A DNA stretch of 64,000 nt from positions 186,001 through 250,000 of the forward strand of contig NZ_JAHLQI010000001.1 of the NCBI RefSeq assembly GCF_018918345.1. Direction: 5' to 3'. Under the pieces are notes generated by a model. It made no database searches and was not told the origin of the DNA. It saw nothing but the letters and a program-made list of their open reading frames with translations. Below, piece after piece: positions 8,877-16,143 of this stretch. Origin of the DNA: Butyricicoccus intestinisimiae (GTDB taxonomy: Bacteria; Bacillota; Clostridia; Oscillospirales; Butyricicoccaceae). The translations under genes and the position numbers were made by a program. Every line of letters starts with the position of its first letter. Position 1 is the stretch's first letter.

Positions 8877-9335
8877 ATGGAGAGCATAGAACAGGCTAGA
8901 GATGCTTTACTGGGTGTGCTCATTGGACTGTCTCACGCCTGCACCAACAATCCGAAAACGCAAAACACCGATCGTATCTATATAAATGGTCTGCGGTGCT
9001 CGGCACAAGAAACCGATATACCGACAATCCAAGCACAGACAAAAAAGACATCGGAGGAAAAAAATACCGTTGCGCCGGGCTGTGTATTTTGTCAGGCACG
9101 CTGCGGCAATACGGATGATTATGATATGGTTTGCCTGTGGCAGGCGATTCCTATCGTGCGCGATGCGAAAGAACGATTGCTGCGTGCGTTGCAGCAGCTG
9201 GCATTGGAAACCGACGCGGAACATGTGTCGGAACAGACAGCGATGCTGTTGCAGAGAGGACTGTTTGCCTTGAAAGAAGACTGGGAACCGGAACGATATG
9301 ATGAAATCACACGACAAATAGGAGGAACAAGATGA
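8877..9335 (+). CDS. uncharacterised protein with a Cys-x2-Cys-x3-Cys-Gly motif in the corrinoid locus
   Basis: 152 residues from the ATG at 8877, which has AGGAGG (8863-8868) 8 bases upstream; a TATACT box lies at 8840-8845. The notable motif is GCVFCQARCGNTDDYDM near residue 75, three closely spaced cysteines that could hold a metal or Fe-S cluster. The remainder is predicted mostly helical, with Leu-rich segments on both sides. It recalls the helical Cys-motif region of hybrid-cluster or CO-dehydrogenase proteins, but the match is by eye only and weak. Its end overlaps the alcohol dehydrogenase start by ATGA, so the two proteins are made together. Function is not known. Confidence 0.8.
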   Translation: MESIEQARDALLGVLIGLSHACTNNPKTQNTDRIYINGLRCSAQETDIPTIQAQTKKTSEEKNTVAPGCVFCQARCGNTDDYDMVCLWQAIPIVRDAKERLLRALQQLALETDAEHVSEQTAMLLQRGLFALKEDWEPERYDEITRQIGGTR

Positions 9336-10504
9336 GCTTTCGCATGTATGTACCAACTCGCATTATTTTTGGCGCAGGAAGCTTAAACAAGCTGAGCCGT
9401 CAAAAGCTGCCGGGCAAAAAGGCACTGGTTGTCATTTCTAACGGCAAATCGACACGGGCAAATGGATATTTAGATCGCACGCTGGAAGCTTTGCAGCAGG
9501 CGGGCGCAGAGACCGTTGTATTTGATCAGGTTATGGCAAATCCGCTGAAATCTACGGTCATGGCAGGCGGCGCATTTGCGCGGGAACACGGCTGCGATTT
9601 TATTGTTGCTTTGGGCGGCGGCAGTGTCATTGACGCATCCAAAGCCATCGCGATTGTGGCAACCAATGACGGCGACATTTGGGATTATGTCTATGGCGGC
9701 ACGGGCGGCTGTCAGCGTATCAGTGTCAATCCGCTTCCGGTGATTGCCATCACGACAACAGCGGGCACAGGCAGCGAAGTGGATGCATTCAGTGTCATTA
9801 CCAATGAGGAAACCAATGAGAAGATCGGTTTGGGCGGTGATGCGCGTTTGTTCCCGAAGACCGCTATTGTGGATCCGGAGTTGATGCTTTCTGTTCCGCC
9901 GAAGTTCACGGCATATCAGGGCTTTGATGCACTGTTTCACAGCGTAGAAGCATACATTGCCAAGTCTGCGAGCCTGATGAGCGATATGTATGCACTGACG
10001 GCGATAGAGAATATCGGCGGTTATTTGGCACGTGCCGTGGAAAACGGCAAGGATTTGGAAGCGCGCGAGCATGTTGCATTTGCCAATACGTTGTCCGGTG
10101 TGGTTATGACGATGTGTTCCTTGACGAGTGAGCACGCCATGGAGCACGCGATGAGTGCGTATCATCAGGAGCTGCCGCACGGCGCAGGACTTATTTTGAT
10201 TTCTCTGCCGTACTATGAACACTTTGTCAAAGCGCATGCGTGTGATGGACGATTTGTTCGGATGGCACAGGCGCTCGGCAAAAAAGATGCATCTAAACCG
10301 GAAGATTTTCTGACTGCTTTGGAGGATTTGCAGAAGGCCTGCGGCGTATACGGCCTGAAAATGTCAGATTTTGGAATGAAAAAGGAAGAAGCACTGACGC
10401 TGGCGCAGAATGCCCGCGCGACGATGGGCGCATTGTTCCGCGCAGACCGCGTGCCGCTCTCCGATGAGGAATGTGCAACTATCTTTGAGAGAGCATATAG
10501 ATAA
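9332..10504 (+). CDS. iron-containing alcohol dehydrogenase
   Basis: 390 residues of the type III (iron) alcohol dehydrogenase family. The N-terminal NAD(P)-binding half has VALGGGSVIDASKAIAI and TTAGTGSEVDAF. The metal-binding half has AYQGFDALFHSVEAYI (Asp and His ligands) and HAMEHAMSAYHQELPHG (two further His). It reduces an aldehyde or oxidises an alcohol with NAD(P)H in the cytoplasm. Translation is coupled by ATGA to the Cys-motif protein. In a corrinoid C1 locus it could handle methanol, formaldehyde or a demethylated alcohol product, but substrate specificity cannot be told from sequence. Confidence 0.95.
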   Translation: MSFRMYVPTRIIFGAGSLNKLSRQKLPGKKALVVISNGKSTRANGYLDRTLEALQQAGAETVVFDQVMANPLKSTVMAGGAFAREHGCDFIVALGGGSVIDASKAIAIVATNDGDIWDYVYGGTGGCQRISVNPLPVIAITTTAGTGSEVDAFSVITNEETNEKIGLGGDARLFPKTAIVDPELMLSVPPKFTAYQGFDALFHSVEAYIAKSASLMSDMYALTAIENIGGYLARAVENGKDLEAREHVAFANTLSGVVMTMCSLTSEHAMEHAMSAYHQELPHGAGLILISLPYYEHFVKAHACDGRFVRMAQALGKKDASKPEDFLTALEDLQKACGVYGLKMSDFGMKKEEALTLAQNARATMGALFRADRVPLSDEECATIFERAYR

Positions 10505-10522
10505 GTCGAGAAGAAGAATGTG

Positions 10523-10560
10523 AAAAAGACGGATGTTTGAGAGAACATCCGTCTTTTTTT
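10523..10560 (+). terminator. rho-independent terminator after the alcohol dehydrogenase
   Basis: A 15-bp stem, AAAAAGACGGATGTT (10523-10537) with AACATCCGTCTTTTT (10544-10558), and a TGAGAG loop. The right arm ends in a T run. Confidence 0.9.
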
Positions 10561-10599
10561 GAAAAAATGCCGAAATAAAAAATTACCTGTGCAAAACTA

Positions 10600-10627
10600 T
10601 TGACAGAGAAGAAGGGTGTGATATTAT
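10600..10627 (+). promoter_or_regulatory. promoter of the AraC-type regulator gene
   Basis: TTGACA (10600-10605), 16 bases, TATTAT (10622-10627). The metal-box-like inverted repeat at 10636 lies just downstream, where binding would block transcription. Confidence 0.6.
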
Positions 10628-10635
10628 ATAATATG

Positions 10636-10651
10636 ATTAGCTAAAACTAAT
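10636..10651 (+). promoter_or_regulatory. TTAG-N6-CTAA operator 1 (DtxR/IdeR-like spacing)
   Basis: ATTAG-CTAAAA-CTAAT is an inverted repeat with 5-base arms and a 6-base centre. A near-identical site lies at 11773 before the DUF2325/flavodoxin genes (16 of 21 aligned bases equal). The TTAG-N6-CTAA spacing is that of DtxR/IdeR/MntR-type boxes. Assignment to a metal repressor is inference. Confidence 0.5.
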
Positions 10652-10698
10652 AAAACCGGAAAGCAGGTACTTTGCGTACAGGGAGCGTTCTACATACG

Positions 10699-11655
10699 AT
10701 GAAATTGACAGAACAGGAAAAGTGCATATACGGAAACAGTGTACAAGTTGTAGCGCGAGAAGATGACTGTACCATTTACACCCGAGAAGATGAAACAGGA
10801 ACCGCACGGATGACCTGCTACCGTGTCTTTCCGGGCATTGATTTGGTTTACAATGACATCCACATGCAGAGCTCCGGCATGAAACCGGCGATGCATGGAA
10901 ACTTTTTGGAAATCAATCACTGCAGAGAGGGACGGGCTGAGTGCGAGTGCGGTGACCAGTTTTACTATATCACGGCGGGAGACTTATCCATCCAGCAGCG
11001 GAAGGACTGCAGCCATGCGTCCTACTATCCGCTCAGCCATTATCACGGCATCTCCATTTTGATTGATGCAGACCATTCACCGATGTGCCTTTCGTGCTTT
11101 TTGAAGGATGTCAACGTACAGCCGACAACGTTGATTCAGAAATTTTGCAAAAATGAAGCGGGATATGTTGTCCGTTCACAACCGCGTTTGACACATATTT
11201 TTTCGGAGCTGTACACGGTTCCCGAGAGTATCCGAAAGGGCTATTTCAAAGTAAAGATATTGGAATTGTTGCTGTTTCTGAGCAGCATGTCATTGGACGA
11301 TGACATGGTTCGTGAGCGCAGCTATTCCGGCAATCAAGTCACCCTGGCGAAGGATGCCGGACGATATTTGGCACAGCACATGGATCGCCGCGTGACCATC
11401 GACGAATTGGCAGAGCAATTTTACGTGTCTCCTACGCAGCTAAAAAACAGTTTTAAGGGCGTATATGGCGTTTCTATCTATGCGTACACGCGCTCGCAAA
11501 AAATGCAGGCAGCTGCCTGCGCGCTGCGGCAGACCGACGATACCGTCATGCAGATCGCCGGACGATACGGCTATGAAAATCCGAGCAAGTTTGCAAAGGC
11601 GTTTAAAGATGTGCTGGGCGTCACGCCAAATGAATATCGAAACACCTCAGAGTGA
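10699..11655 (+). CDS. AraC-family transcriptional regulator
   Basis: About 318 residues from the ATG at 10699; an in-frame TTG at 10672 would add nine residues, and neither start has a strong ribosome site. Residues 1-200 are a cupin-like sensor region (MHGNFLEINHCREGRAECEC, YITAGDLSIQQRK). The last 100 residues are the double helix-turn-helix DNA-binding domain (YLAQHMDRRVTIDELAEQF and ILGVTPNEY-like end VLGVTPNEYRN). The sensor resembles that of AraC/PchR-type regulators found beside iron-uptake or exporter genes. The TTAG-N6-CTAA site in its leader, shared with the flavodoxin operon, points to a metal-responsive circuit. Its target genes are not identified. Confidence 0.85.
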   Translation: MKLTEQEKCIYGNSVQVVAREDDCTIYTREDETGTARMTCYRVFPGIDLVYNDIHMQSSGMKPAMHGNFLEINHCREGRAECECGDQFYYITAGDLSIQQRKDCSHASYYPLSHYHGISILIDADHSPMCLSCFLKDVNVQPTTLIQKFCKNEAGYVVRSQPRLTHIFSELYTVPESIRKGYFKVKILELLLFLSSMSLDDDMVRERSYSGNQVTLAKDAGRYLAQHMDRRVTIDELAEQFYVSPTQLKNSFKGVYGVSIYAYTRSQKMQAAACALRQTDDTVMQIAGRYGYENPSKFAKAFKDVLGVTPNEYRNTSE

Positions 11656-11739
11656 AATGTCTGTTTGGAGCAGGAAATGCTCTAAACGGAGTAGAGGAAA
11701 AGATGAAATTACCGTAAACTAACATTGTCAAACGAAAGA

Positions 11740-11764
11740 ACGCGCCTGCGGGCGTTTTCTTTTG
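11740..11764 (+). terminator. probable terminator after the AraC gene
   Basis: ACGCGCC (11740-11746) pairs with GGGCGT (11750-11755), with one bulged G, then TTTCTTTT. Moderate strength. Confidence 0.6.
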
Positions 11765-11772
11765 GATGACAG

Positions 11773-11788
11773 GTTAGCAAACACTAAT
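11773..11788 (+). promoter_or_regulatory. TTAG-N6-CTAA operator 2 before the DUF2325/flavodoxin genes
   Basis: GTTAG-CAAACA-CTAAT lies 25 bases before the ATG at 11813. It matches the site at 10636 in arms, spacing and flanks (A-rich on the right). Flavodoxin is a classic iron-starvation protein, so an iron- or manganese-dependent repressor is the likely ligand. This is inference. Confidence 0.5.
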
Positions 11789-11812
11789 TTAACGCACAGA
11801 GAGGTGAAAAGC

Positions 11813-12097
11813 ATGAGTGTAGTAATTGTTGGCGGCAATGACTGTATGGTACGCCGTTATAAAGATCTTTGCAAACAATACGACTGTCAGGCAAAAGTCT
11901 TCACGCAGATGAAGGACGGCCTGAAAAACAAAATCGGATGCCCCGATCTGCTGGTGCTGTTCACCAGCACGATGTCCCATAAGATGCTGCGATATGCATT
12001 GAACGAAACCAAGGGACAGGATAGCATGATTGTCGCACGTTCTCATTCGAGCTCGATGTCTGCCCTGCGCAACATTTTGGAAGAACACGCTTGCTGA
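11813..12097 (+). CDS. DUF2325 domain protein
   Basis: 94 residues from the ATG at 11813, with GAGAGGTG upstream. The start MSVVIVGGNDCMVRRYKDLC and the later DLLVLFTSTMSHKMLRYAL fit the DUF2325 family, a small Rossmann-like fold with no proven function. These proteins are often encoded beside iron-uptake (feo) or flavodoxin genes, as here: the flavodoxin gene begins 56 bases downstream and both probably share the operator at 11773. Its conserved Cys residues (two near the N terminus and the penultimate residue) might act in redox or metal sensing. That last point is speculation. Confidence 0.85.
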   Translation: MSVVIVGGNDCMVRRYKDLCKQYDCQAKVFTQMKDGLKNKIGCPDLLVLFTSTMSHKMLRYALNETKGQDSMIVARSHSSSMSALRNILEEHAC

Positions 12098-12153
12098 GAA
12101 CGTTTCCACGCGATAAATACATTGATTTTTTTCAAGAAAGGTTGGTAATCAAC

Positions 12154-12576
12154 ATGGCAAAGGTAGCAGTAGTATATTGGAGCGGCTCCGGCAACACGGA
12201 GGCAATGGCAAATGCAGTAGTAGAGGGCGCAAAGGAGAAGGGCGCAGACGTATCTCTGTTCTTCTGCAGCGACTTCAACGAAGGCATGGTAGGCGATTAC
12301 GATGCAATCGCATTCGGCTGCCCGGCAATGGGTGCAGAGGTTCTGGAAGAAGCTGAATTTGAGCCGATGTTCACCGCTTGCGGTCCGAAGCTCGGCGGCA
12401 AGAATATCGCCCTGTTTGGCTCCTATGGCTGGGGCACCGGCGAGTGGATGCACTCTTGGGAAGACCAGTGCGCAGATTACGGCGCAGTACTGGCAGCTGA
12501 CAGCGTAATCTGCAACGAAGCACCGAACGATGACGGCATTGCAGCTTGCAAGGCTCTCGGCGCAGCACTGGCATAA
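12154..12576 (+). CDS. flavodoxin
   Basis: 140 residues, the usual length of a short-chain flavodoxin. The FMN phosphate loop YWSGSGNTEAMA lies at residues 8-19. The aromatic flavin-contacting loops are around GCPAMGAE (residues 54-61) and SYGWGTGEWM (near 90-99). It carries single electrons at low potential in the cytoplasm and can replace ferredoxin when iron is short. Codon use looks highly optimised. It follows the DUF2325 gene in what looks like one operon under the TTAG-N6-CTAA site. It could also be the electron donor for the RACo-like corrinoid activator encoded upstream, which is inference from location only. Confidence 0.95.
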   Translation: MAKVAVVYWSGSGNTEAMANAVVEGAKEKGADVSLFFCSDFNEGMVGDYDAIAFGCPAMGAEVLEEAEFEPMFTACGPKLGGKNIALFGSYGWGTGEWMHSWEDQCADYGAVLAADSVICNEAPNDDGIAACKALGAALA

Positions 12577-12685
12577 CTTTCCGGCTGGATGCGGCAGGAA
12601 GATACCCACAAACATCCTCCACAAGCATGCTGTAAGCCTCAGATAAATCCAACATACAATTCCTTAACAGCATACATGAAAAGCG

Positions 12686-12720
12686 GAACCGGCATGGAGC
12701 AATCCATGCCGGTTCTGTTT
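12686..12720 (+). terminator. rho-independent terminator after the flavodoxin gene
   Basis: A 13-bp perfect stem, GAACCGGCATGGA (12686-12698) with TCCATGCCGGTTC (12703-12715), a GCAA loop and a TGTTTTGT tail. The remaining bases up to 13010 are AT-rich, with no gene or clear promoter that I can defend. Confidence 0.85.
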
Positions 12721-13010
12721 TGTCTATCCGGCAGATAACCGGAAGAAGAATACACAAAATCCTCCGGAACAACCCCGTCTTTGATGATGTTTTTTGCACC
12801 GTATACATCTGTACGATAATAGTGCCCAAAATGTCAAGAAGGTGTAGGTGCAAAAAATAGAAATAATGTGGATTTTGCGGCAAAAATCCGTAAAAATGTA
12901 CAGGCATACTGCAAAATAGTTAGGAAATTAGATGAAAAGTAGTATATGCCGAGCGGCGGGCACATACACTATTTGCGTTCAAACCATCTGTGCGACAGGA
13001 GGAGTGGCAA

Positions 13011-14822
13011 ATGTGTGGCATTGCGGGAATGATAGGCGAAATTCCTTCGAGGAAGGTCCTCGAACAGATGCAAAATACCATGCGCCGCCGCGGACCGGAT
13101 CAGAAAGGCGTTTGGGTGAAACATGGCACAGCGCTGCTGCATAATCGGCTCGCCGTCATTGATATAGAAGGCGGCCGGCAGCCAATGCGGCGGGAACATG
13201 CTGTCATCGTATATAACGGAGAACTATATAACACCGCAGAAGTACGGACAGACTTGGCAAAACAAGGGTATGTCTTTTCAACGCATTCGGATACCGAAGT
13301 GGTGCTGACGGCTTATTTGGCGTGGGGAGAGGCTTGTCTGGAACGCTTGAATGGCATTTATGCGTTCGCGGTTTGGGATATGCAAAAACAGGAGCTGTTT
13401 TTTGCGCGCGATCGCATCGGCGTAAAACCATTCTTTTTTACAGAGAAAAACGGCACATTTTTATTTGCCTCGGAAATCAAGACCTTGCTGGCACATCCGG
13501 ATATATCGGCAGAGATAGATGGAAACGGCATTTCGGAACTGGTGCTGCTGGGGCCGGGGAGAACGCCGGGCTGCGGCGTGCTGCGCGGCATGCGAGAGGT
13601 TCCTGCCGGTTGGTGCGGCACGTATTCGCACAGAACAGGGCTTCGGCTGCGGCAGTATTGGCATCTGGAGGATAAGGAGCACACCGATTCCCAACAAGAA
13701 ACCATAGAAACCGTGCGCCGGTTGGTCATAGATGCCATTGAACGGCAATTGGTATCCGATGTGCCGTTGTGTACGTTTCTGTCCGGCGGATTGGATTCCA
13801 GCATTATTTCCGCTGTGGCGGCACAGCAGTACGCGCGAGAAGGAAAGCAACTGGAAACCGTCTCCGTGACGTATCGGGACAACGCCAAATATTTTCAGGC
13901 ATCGCATTTTCAGCCAAACAGCGATGACAGCTATATTGGCAAAATGAATGATGCAATCGGTGCAAACAATCATCTGATTGTCATTGATACGCCGCAGCTT
14001 GTTCGAGCGCTGTTTGAGGCGGTGGAGGCGCGGGATTTGCCGGGCATGGCGGATGTGGATGCGTCTTTGCTGCTCTTTTGCCGAAAAATTAAAAAAATCG
14101 GCACGGTGGCGCTTTCCGGCGAATGTGCCGATGAAATTTTTGGCGGATATCCGTGGTATCGGGATGCAGATATTCGCCGCAAGGCGGGATTTCCGTGGGC
14201 GCAGTCTACGCAGTACCGCGCGTCCTTTTTGACGCAGGAATGGCAACAGCAAATAGATGCAGAGGCATTTGTCGACCAAAAATACCGACAGACGATAACG
14301 CAGGTACTGCCGAACGGCGTGCGCGGAAAAGATGACCAACGCATTCGAGAGATGACGCGCTTGAATTTTGCGTGGTTCATGCAGACGCTGCTGACGAGAA
14401 AAGACAGTATGAGTATGTTCAGCGGTCTGGAAGTGCGTGTGCCGTTTTGCGACCACCGCATTGCGGAGTATCTGTATAACGTCCCGTGGAGCATGAAGAA
14501 TTTGCAAGGGAGAGAAAAGGGGCTGCTGCGTGAAGCGGTCAAAGGCATTGTGCCGGAAGAAATACGCGTGCGAAAGAAAAGCCCGTATCCAAAGACGCAC
14601 AATCCGGCGTATATGCGGGCGGTCAGCAATTTGCTGCGGCAGGTGCTGGATGAGGGAACGTCTCCGATGTTTGATTTTATTCGCAGAGATGCGCTGGAAC
14701 AGCTGCTGACGGAGACGCGGGCGCAGCCGTGGTATGGGCAGCTTATGCAGACGCCGCAGACCATAGCATATTTTTTACAGCTGCATCACTGGATGCGGCT
14801 GTATCATGTGACGATTGGGTAA
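13011..14822 (+). CDS. asnB: asparagine synthetase, glutamine-hydrolysing
   Basis: 603 residues starting Met-Cys-Gly-Ile-Ala; Cys2 is the N-terminal nucleophile of the class II glutaminase domain (residues 1-200, with RRRGPDQKG, YNGELYN and SDTEVVL). The synthetase domain carries the PP-loop SGGLDSSIISA near residue 260, then SGECADEIFGGYPWY and EVRVPFCDH. It makes asparagine from aspartate, glutamine and ATP. The start at 13011 is fixed by the catalytic Cys2 and by AGGAGGAG at 12997-13004; a GTG at 12990 would hide the nucleophile. It stands alone between two terminators or promoters. Assignment to a peptide- or antibiotic-modifying homologue is possible but less likely. Confidence 0.93.
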   Translation: MCGIAGMIGEIPSRKVLEQMQNTMRRRGPDQKGVWVKHGTALLHNRLAVIDIEGGRQPMRREHAVIVYNGELYNTAEVRTDLAKQGYVFSTHSDTEVVLTAYLAWGEACLERLNGIYAFAVWDMQKQELFFARDRIGVKPFFFTEKNGTFLFASEIKTLLAHPDISAEIDGNGISELVLLGPGRTPGCGVLRGMREVPAGWCGTYSHRTGLRLRQYWHLEDKEHTDSQQETIETVRRLVIDAIERQLVSDVPLCTFLSGGLDSSIISAVAAQQYAREGKQLETVSVTYRDNAKYFQASHFQPNSDDSYIGKMNDAIGANNHLIVIDTPQLVRALFEAVEARDLPGMADVDASLLLFCRKIKKIGTVALSGECADEIFGGYPWYRDADIRRKAGFPWAQSTQYRASFLTQEWQQQIDAEAFVDQKYRQTITQVLPNGVRGKDDQRIREMTRLNFAWFMQTLLTRKDSMSMFSGLEVRVPFCDHRIAEYLYNVPWSMKNLQGREKGLLREAVKGIVPEEIRVRKKSPYPKTHNPAYMRAVSNLLRQVLDEGTSPMFDFIRRDALEQLLTETRAQPWYGQLMQTPQTIAYFLQLHHWMRLYHVTIG

Positions 14823-14856
14823 CCTGTGCAGGTTTGTCCGGCATAATAGACAGCAA

Positions 14857-14905
14857 ATGAGAGACAGCGGCTTCTTTCGGCAATGCGTGAGCTGCTATCT
14901 CTCAT
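14857..14905 (+). ncRNA. structured hairpin element A (pairs with element at 56244)
   Basis: GAGAGACAGCGGCT (14859-14872) pairs with AGCTGCTATCTCTC (14890-14903), with one C/A mismatch and one G-U pair. The loop begins with TCTTTCGG. A CATAAT box (14842-14847) ends nine bases before it, so RNA would start at the hairpin foot. 19 of the first 22 bases equal those of the element at 56244. It also reads as a 16-codon frame, MRDSGFFRQ..., with no ribosome site. Identity unknown. Confidence 0.45.
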
Positions 14906-14912
14906 AGCTCTT

Positions 14913-14941
14913 TTCAAAAGGAGAAATTTGTGCTACAATAA
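14913..14941 (+). promoter_or_regulatory. promoter of pyrB
   Basis: TTTTCA, 17 bases, TACAAT, about 25 bases before the pyrB start. It lies after hairpin element A, so pyrB has its own promoter rather than depending on that element. Confidence 0.45.
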
Positions 14942-14966
14942 AAAAAATACAAGGAGGAACGCATGC

Positions 14967-16061
14967 ATGCGACATATTATCGACCTCAGTGATCTAACAA
15001 TGGATGAATTCAATGAGCTGTACAAGCTCACTTCAAATATTATCGACCGACCCGAAGGCTATACGGATGCCTGCCGCGGCAAGGTTTTAGGAAGCCTGTT
15101 CTATGAGCCGAGCACCCGAACCAATCTGTCTTTTTCGACGGCTATGATGCGTTTGGGCGGCAATGTAGTCGGATTCTCGAACCCGAACTCTTCCTCAGCA
15201 GCGAAGGGCGAAACGCTCAAGGATACCATTACGATGGTTTCCAATTATGCGGATATGATCGTCATGCGCAACCCGAACGAGGGTGCGGCAAAGGCGGCTT
15301 CCATGTTTTCTGAAGTGCCGATTATCAATGCCGGTGACGGCGGACACCTGCACCCGACACAGACGCTGGCGGATATGACGACGATTCTGCGTCTGCGTGG
15401 CTCTGCGGACAATATGAAAATCGGTCTGTGCGGTGATTTGAAGTATGGCCGCACGGTACATTCGCTGATTCATTTCCTTGCAAACTATGAAAATGTACAG
15501 TTCTATCTGATTGCTCCGCGCGAGCTGGCGATTCCGGAATACCTGCGTCAGTTTATGGTAGAGCATCAGATGAAGTTTTACGAGGTATCCGGCTTAGAGC
15601 CGGTTATTCCGATGCTGGACGTGTTGTATATGACGCGCATTCAAAAAGAACGCTTTGCGAGCTTGGATGTATATGAGAGCCTGAAGGGTACATACTGTCT
15701 GACCAAGGCAAAGCTGCGCGATGCGAAAAAAGAACTGCTCATCATGCATCCGCTGCCGCGTGTCGATGAAATTGCACAGGATGTCGATGACGATCCGCGC
15801 GCGGTATACTTCGATCAGGCACGGTTCGCCATGTATGCGCGCATGGCACTGTTGCTGACGCTGAGCAAACAGTCGCGCGTGCGCATGCCGAAGCATTTGA
15901 TTGGCATGCCGAATCTGCGCTGCACCAATCCAAAGTGTATCACGCACTCGGAGACGTATCTTCCGATGGATATTATCCACACGAAGGACGGAGAACGCTG
16001 TGTGTACTGCGACCATCTGGTTGAGCATGTGCCGGAACCGGAAGTGTCGGAAGAAGGATAA
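14967..16061 (+). CDS. pyrB: aspartate carbamoyltransferase with a fused PyrI-like zinc domain
   Basis: 364 residues, longer than the ~310 of ordinary PyrB. Catalytic motifs are present: FYEPSTRTNLSF (carbamoyl-phosphate site, near 47), HLHPTQTLAD and HPLPRVDE. It makes carbamoyl-aspartate in pyrimidine synthesis. The extra C-terminal 50 residues hold Cys319-x4-Cys324-x20-Cys345-x2-Cys348 with CTNPKCITHSE and CVYCDH, closely resembling the zinc-binding half of the regulatory subunit PyrI (Cys-x4-Cys-x23-Cys-x2-Cys in E. coli). The allosteric nucleotide-binding half of PyrI is absent. The zinc module may stabilise the catalytic trimers. AGGAGG sits 9 bases before the ATG. No pyrI gene is in the window. 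Confidence 0.93.
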   Translation: MRHIIDLSDLTMDEFNELYKLTSNIIDRPEGYTDACRGKVLGSLFYEPSTRTNLSFSTAMMRLGGNVVGFSNPNSSSAAKGETLKDTITMVSNYADMIVMRNPNEGAAKAASMFSEVPIINAGDGGHLHPTQTLADMTTILRLRGSADNMKIGLCGDLKYGRTVHSLIHFLANYENVQFYLIAPRELAIPEYLRQFMVEHQMKFYEVSGLEPVIPMLDVLYMTRIQKERFASLDVYESLKGTYCLTKAKLRDAKKELLIMHPLPRVDEIAQDVDDDPRAVYFDQARFAMYARMALLLTLSKQSRVRMPKHLIGMPNLRCTNPKCITHSETYLPMDIIHTKDGERCVYCDHLVEHVPEPEVSEEG

Positions 16062-16103
16062 GCGGTTCTCCCGTGACGGATATTTAATACTTACAATGGA
16101 AAG

Positions 16104-16138
16104 CAAAAGCACTTCCACTCGAGGAAGTGCTTTTGTTG
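16104..16138. terminator. rho-independent terminator between pyrB and the kinase gene
   Basis: A 13-bp stem, CAAAAGCACTTCC (16104-16116) with GGAAGTGCTTTTG (16123-16135), and an ACTCGA loop. T-rich on the plus side. It can also stop the convergent kinase transcript. Confidence 0.85.
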
Positions 16139-16143
16139 TATCT

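Noticed and set aside
14857-14907. Leader peptide controlling pyrB
   Set aside because: No ribosome site before the ATG, no run of regulatory codons, and pyrB has its own promoter and ribosome site after the hairpin; kept as a structured element of unknown role.
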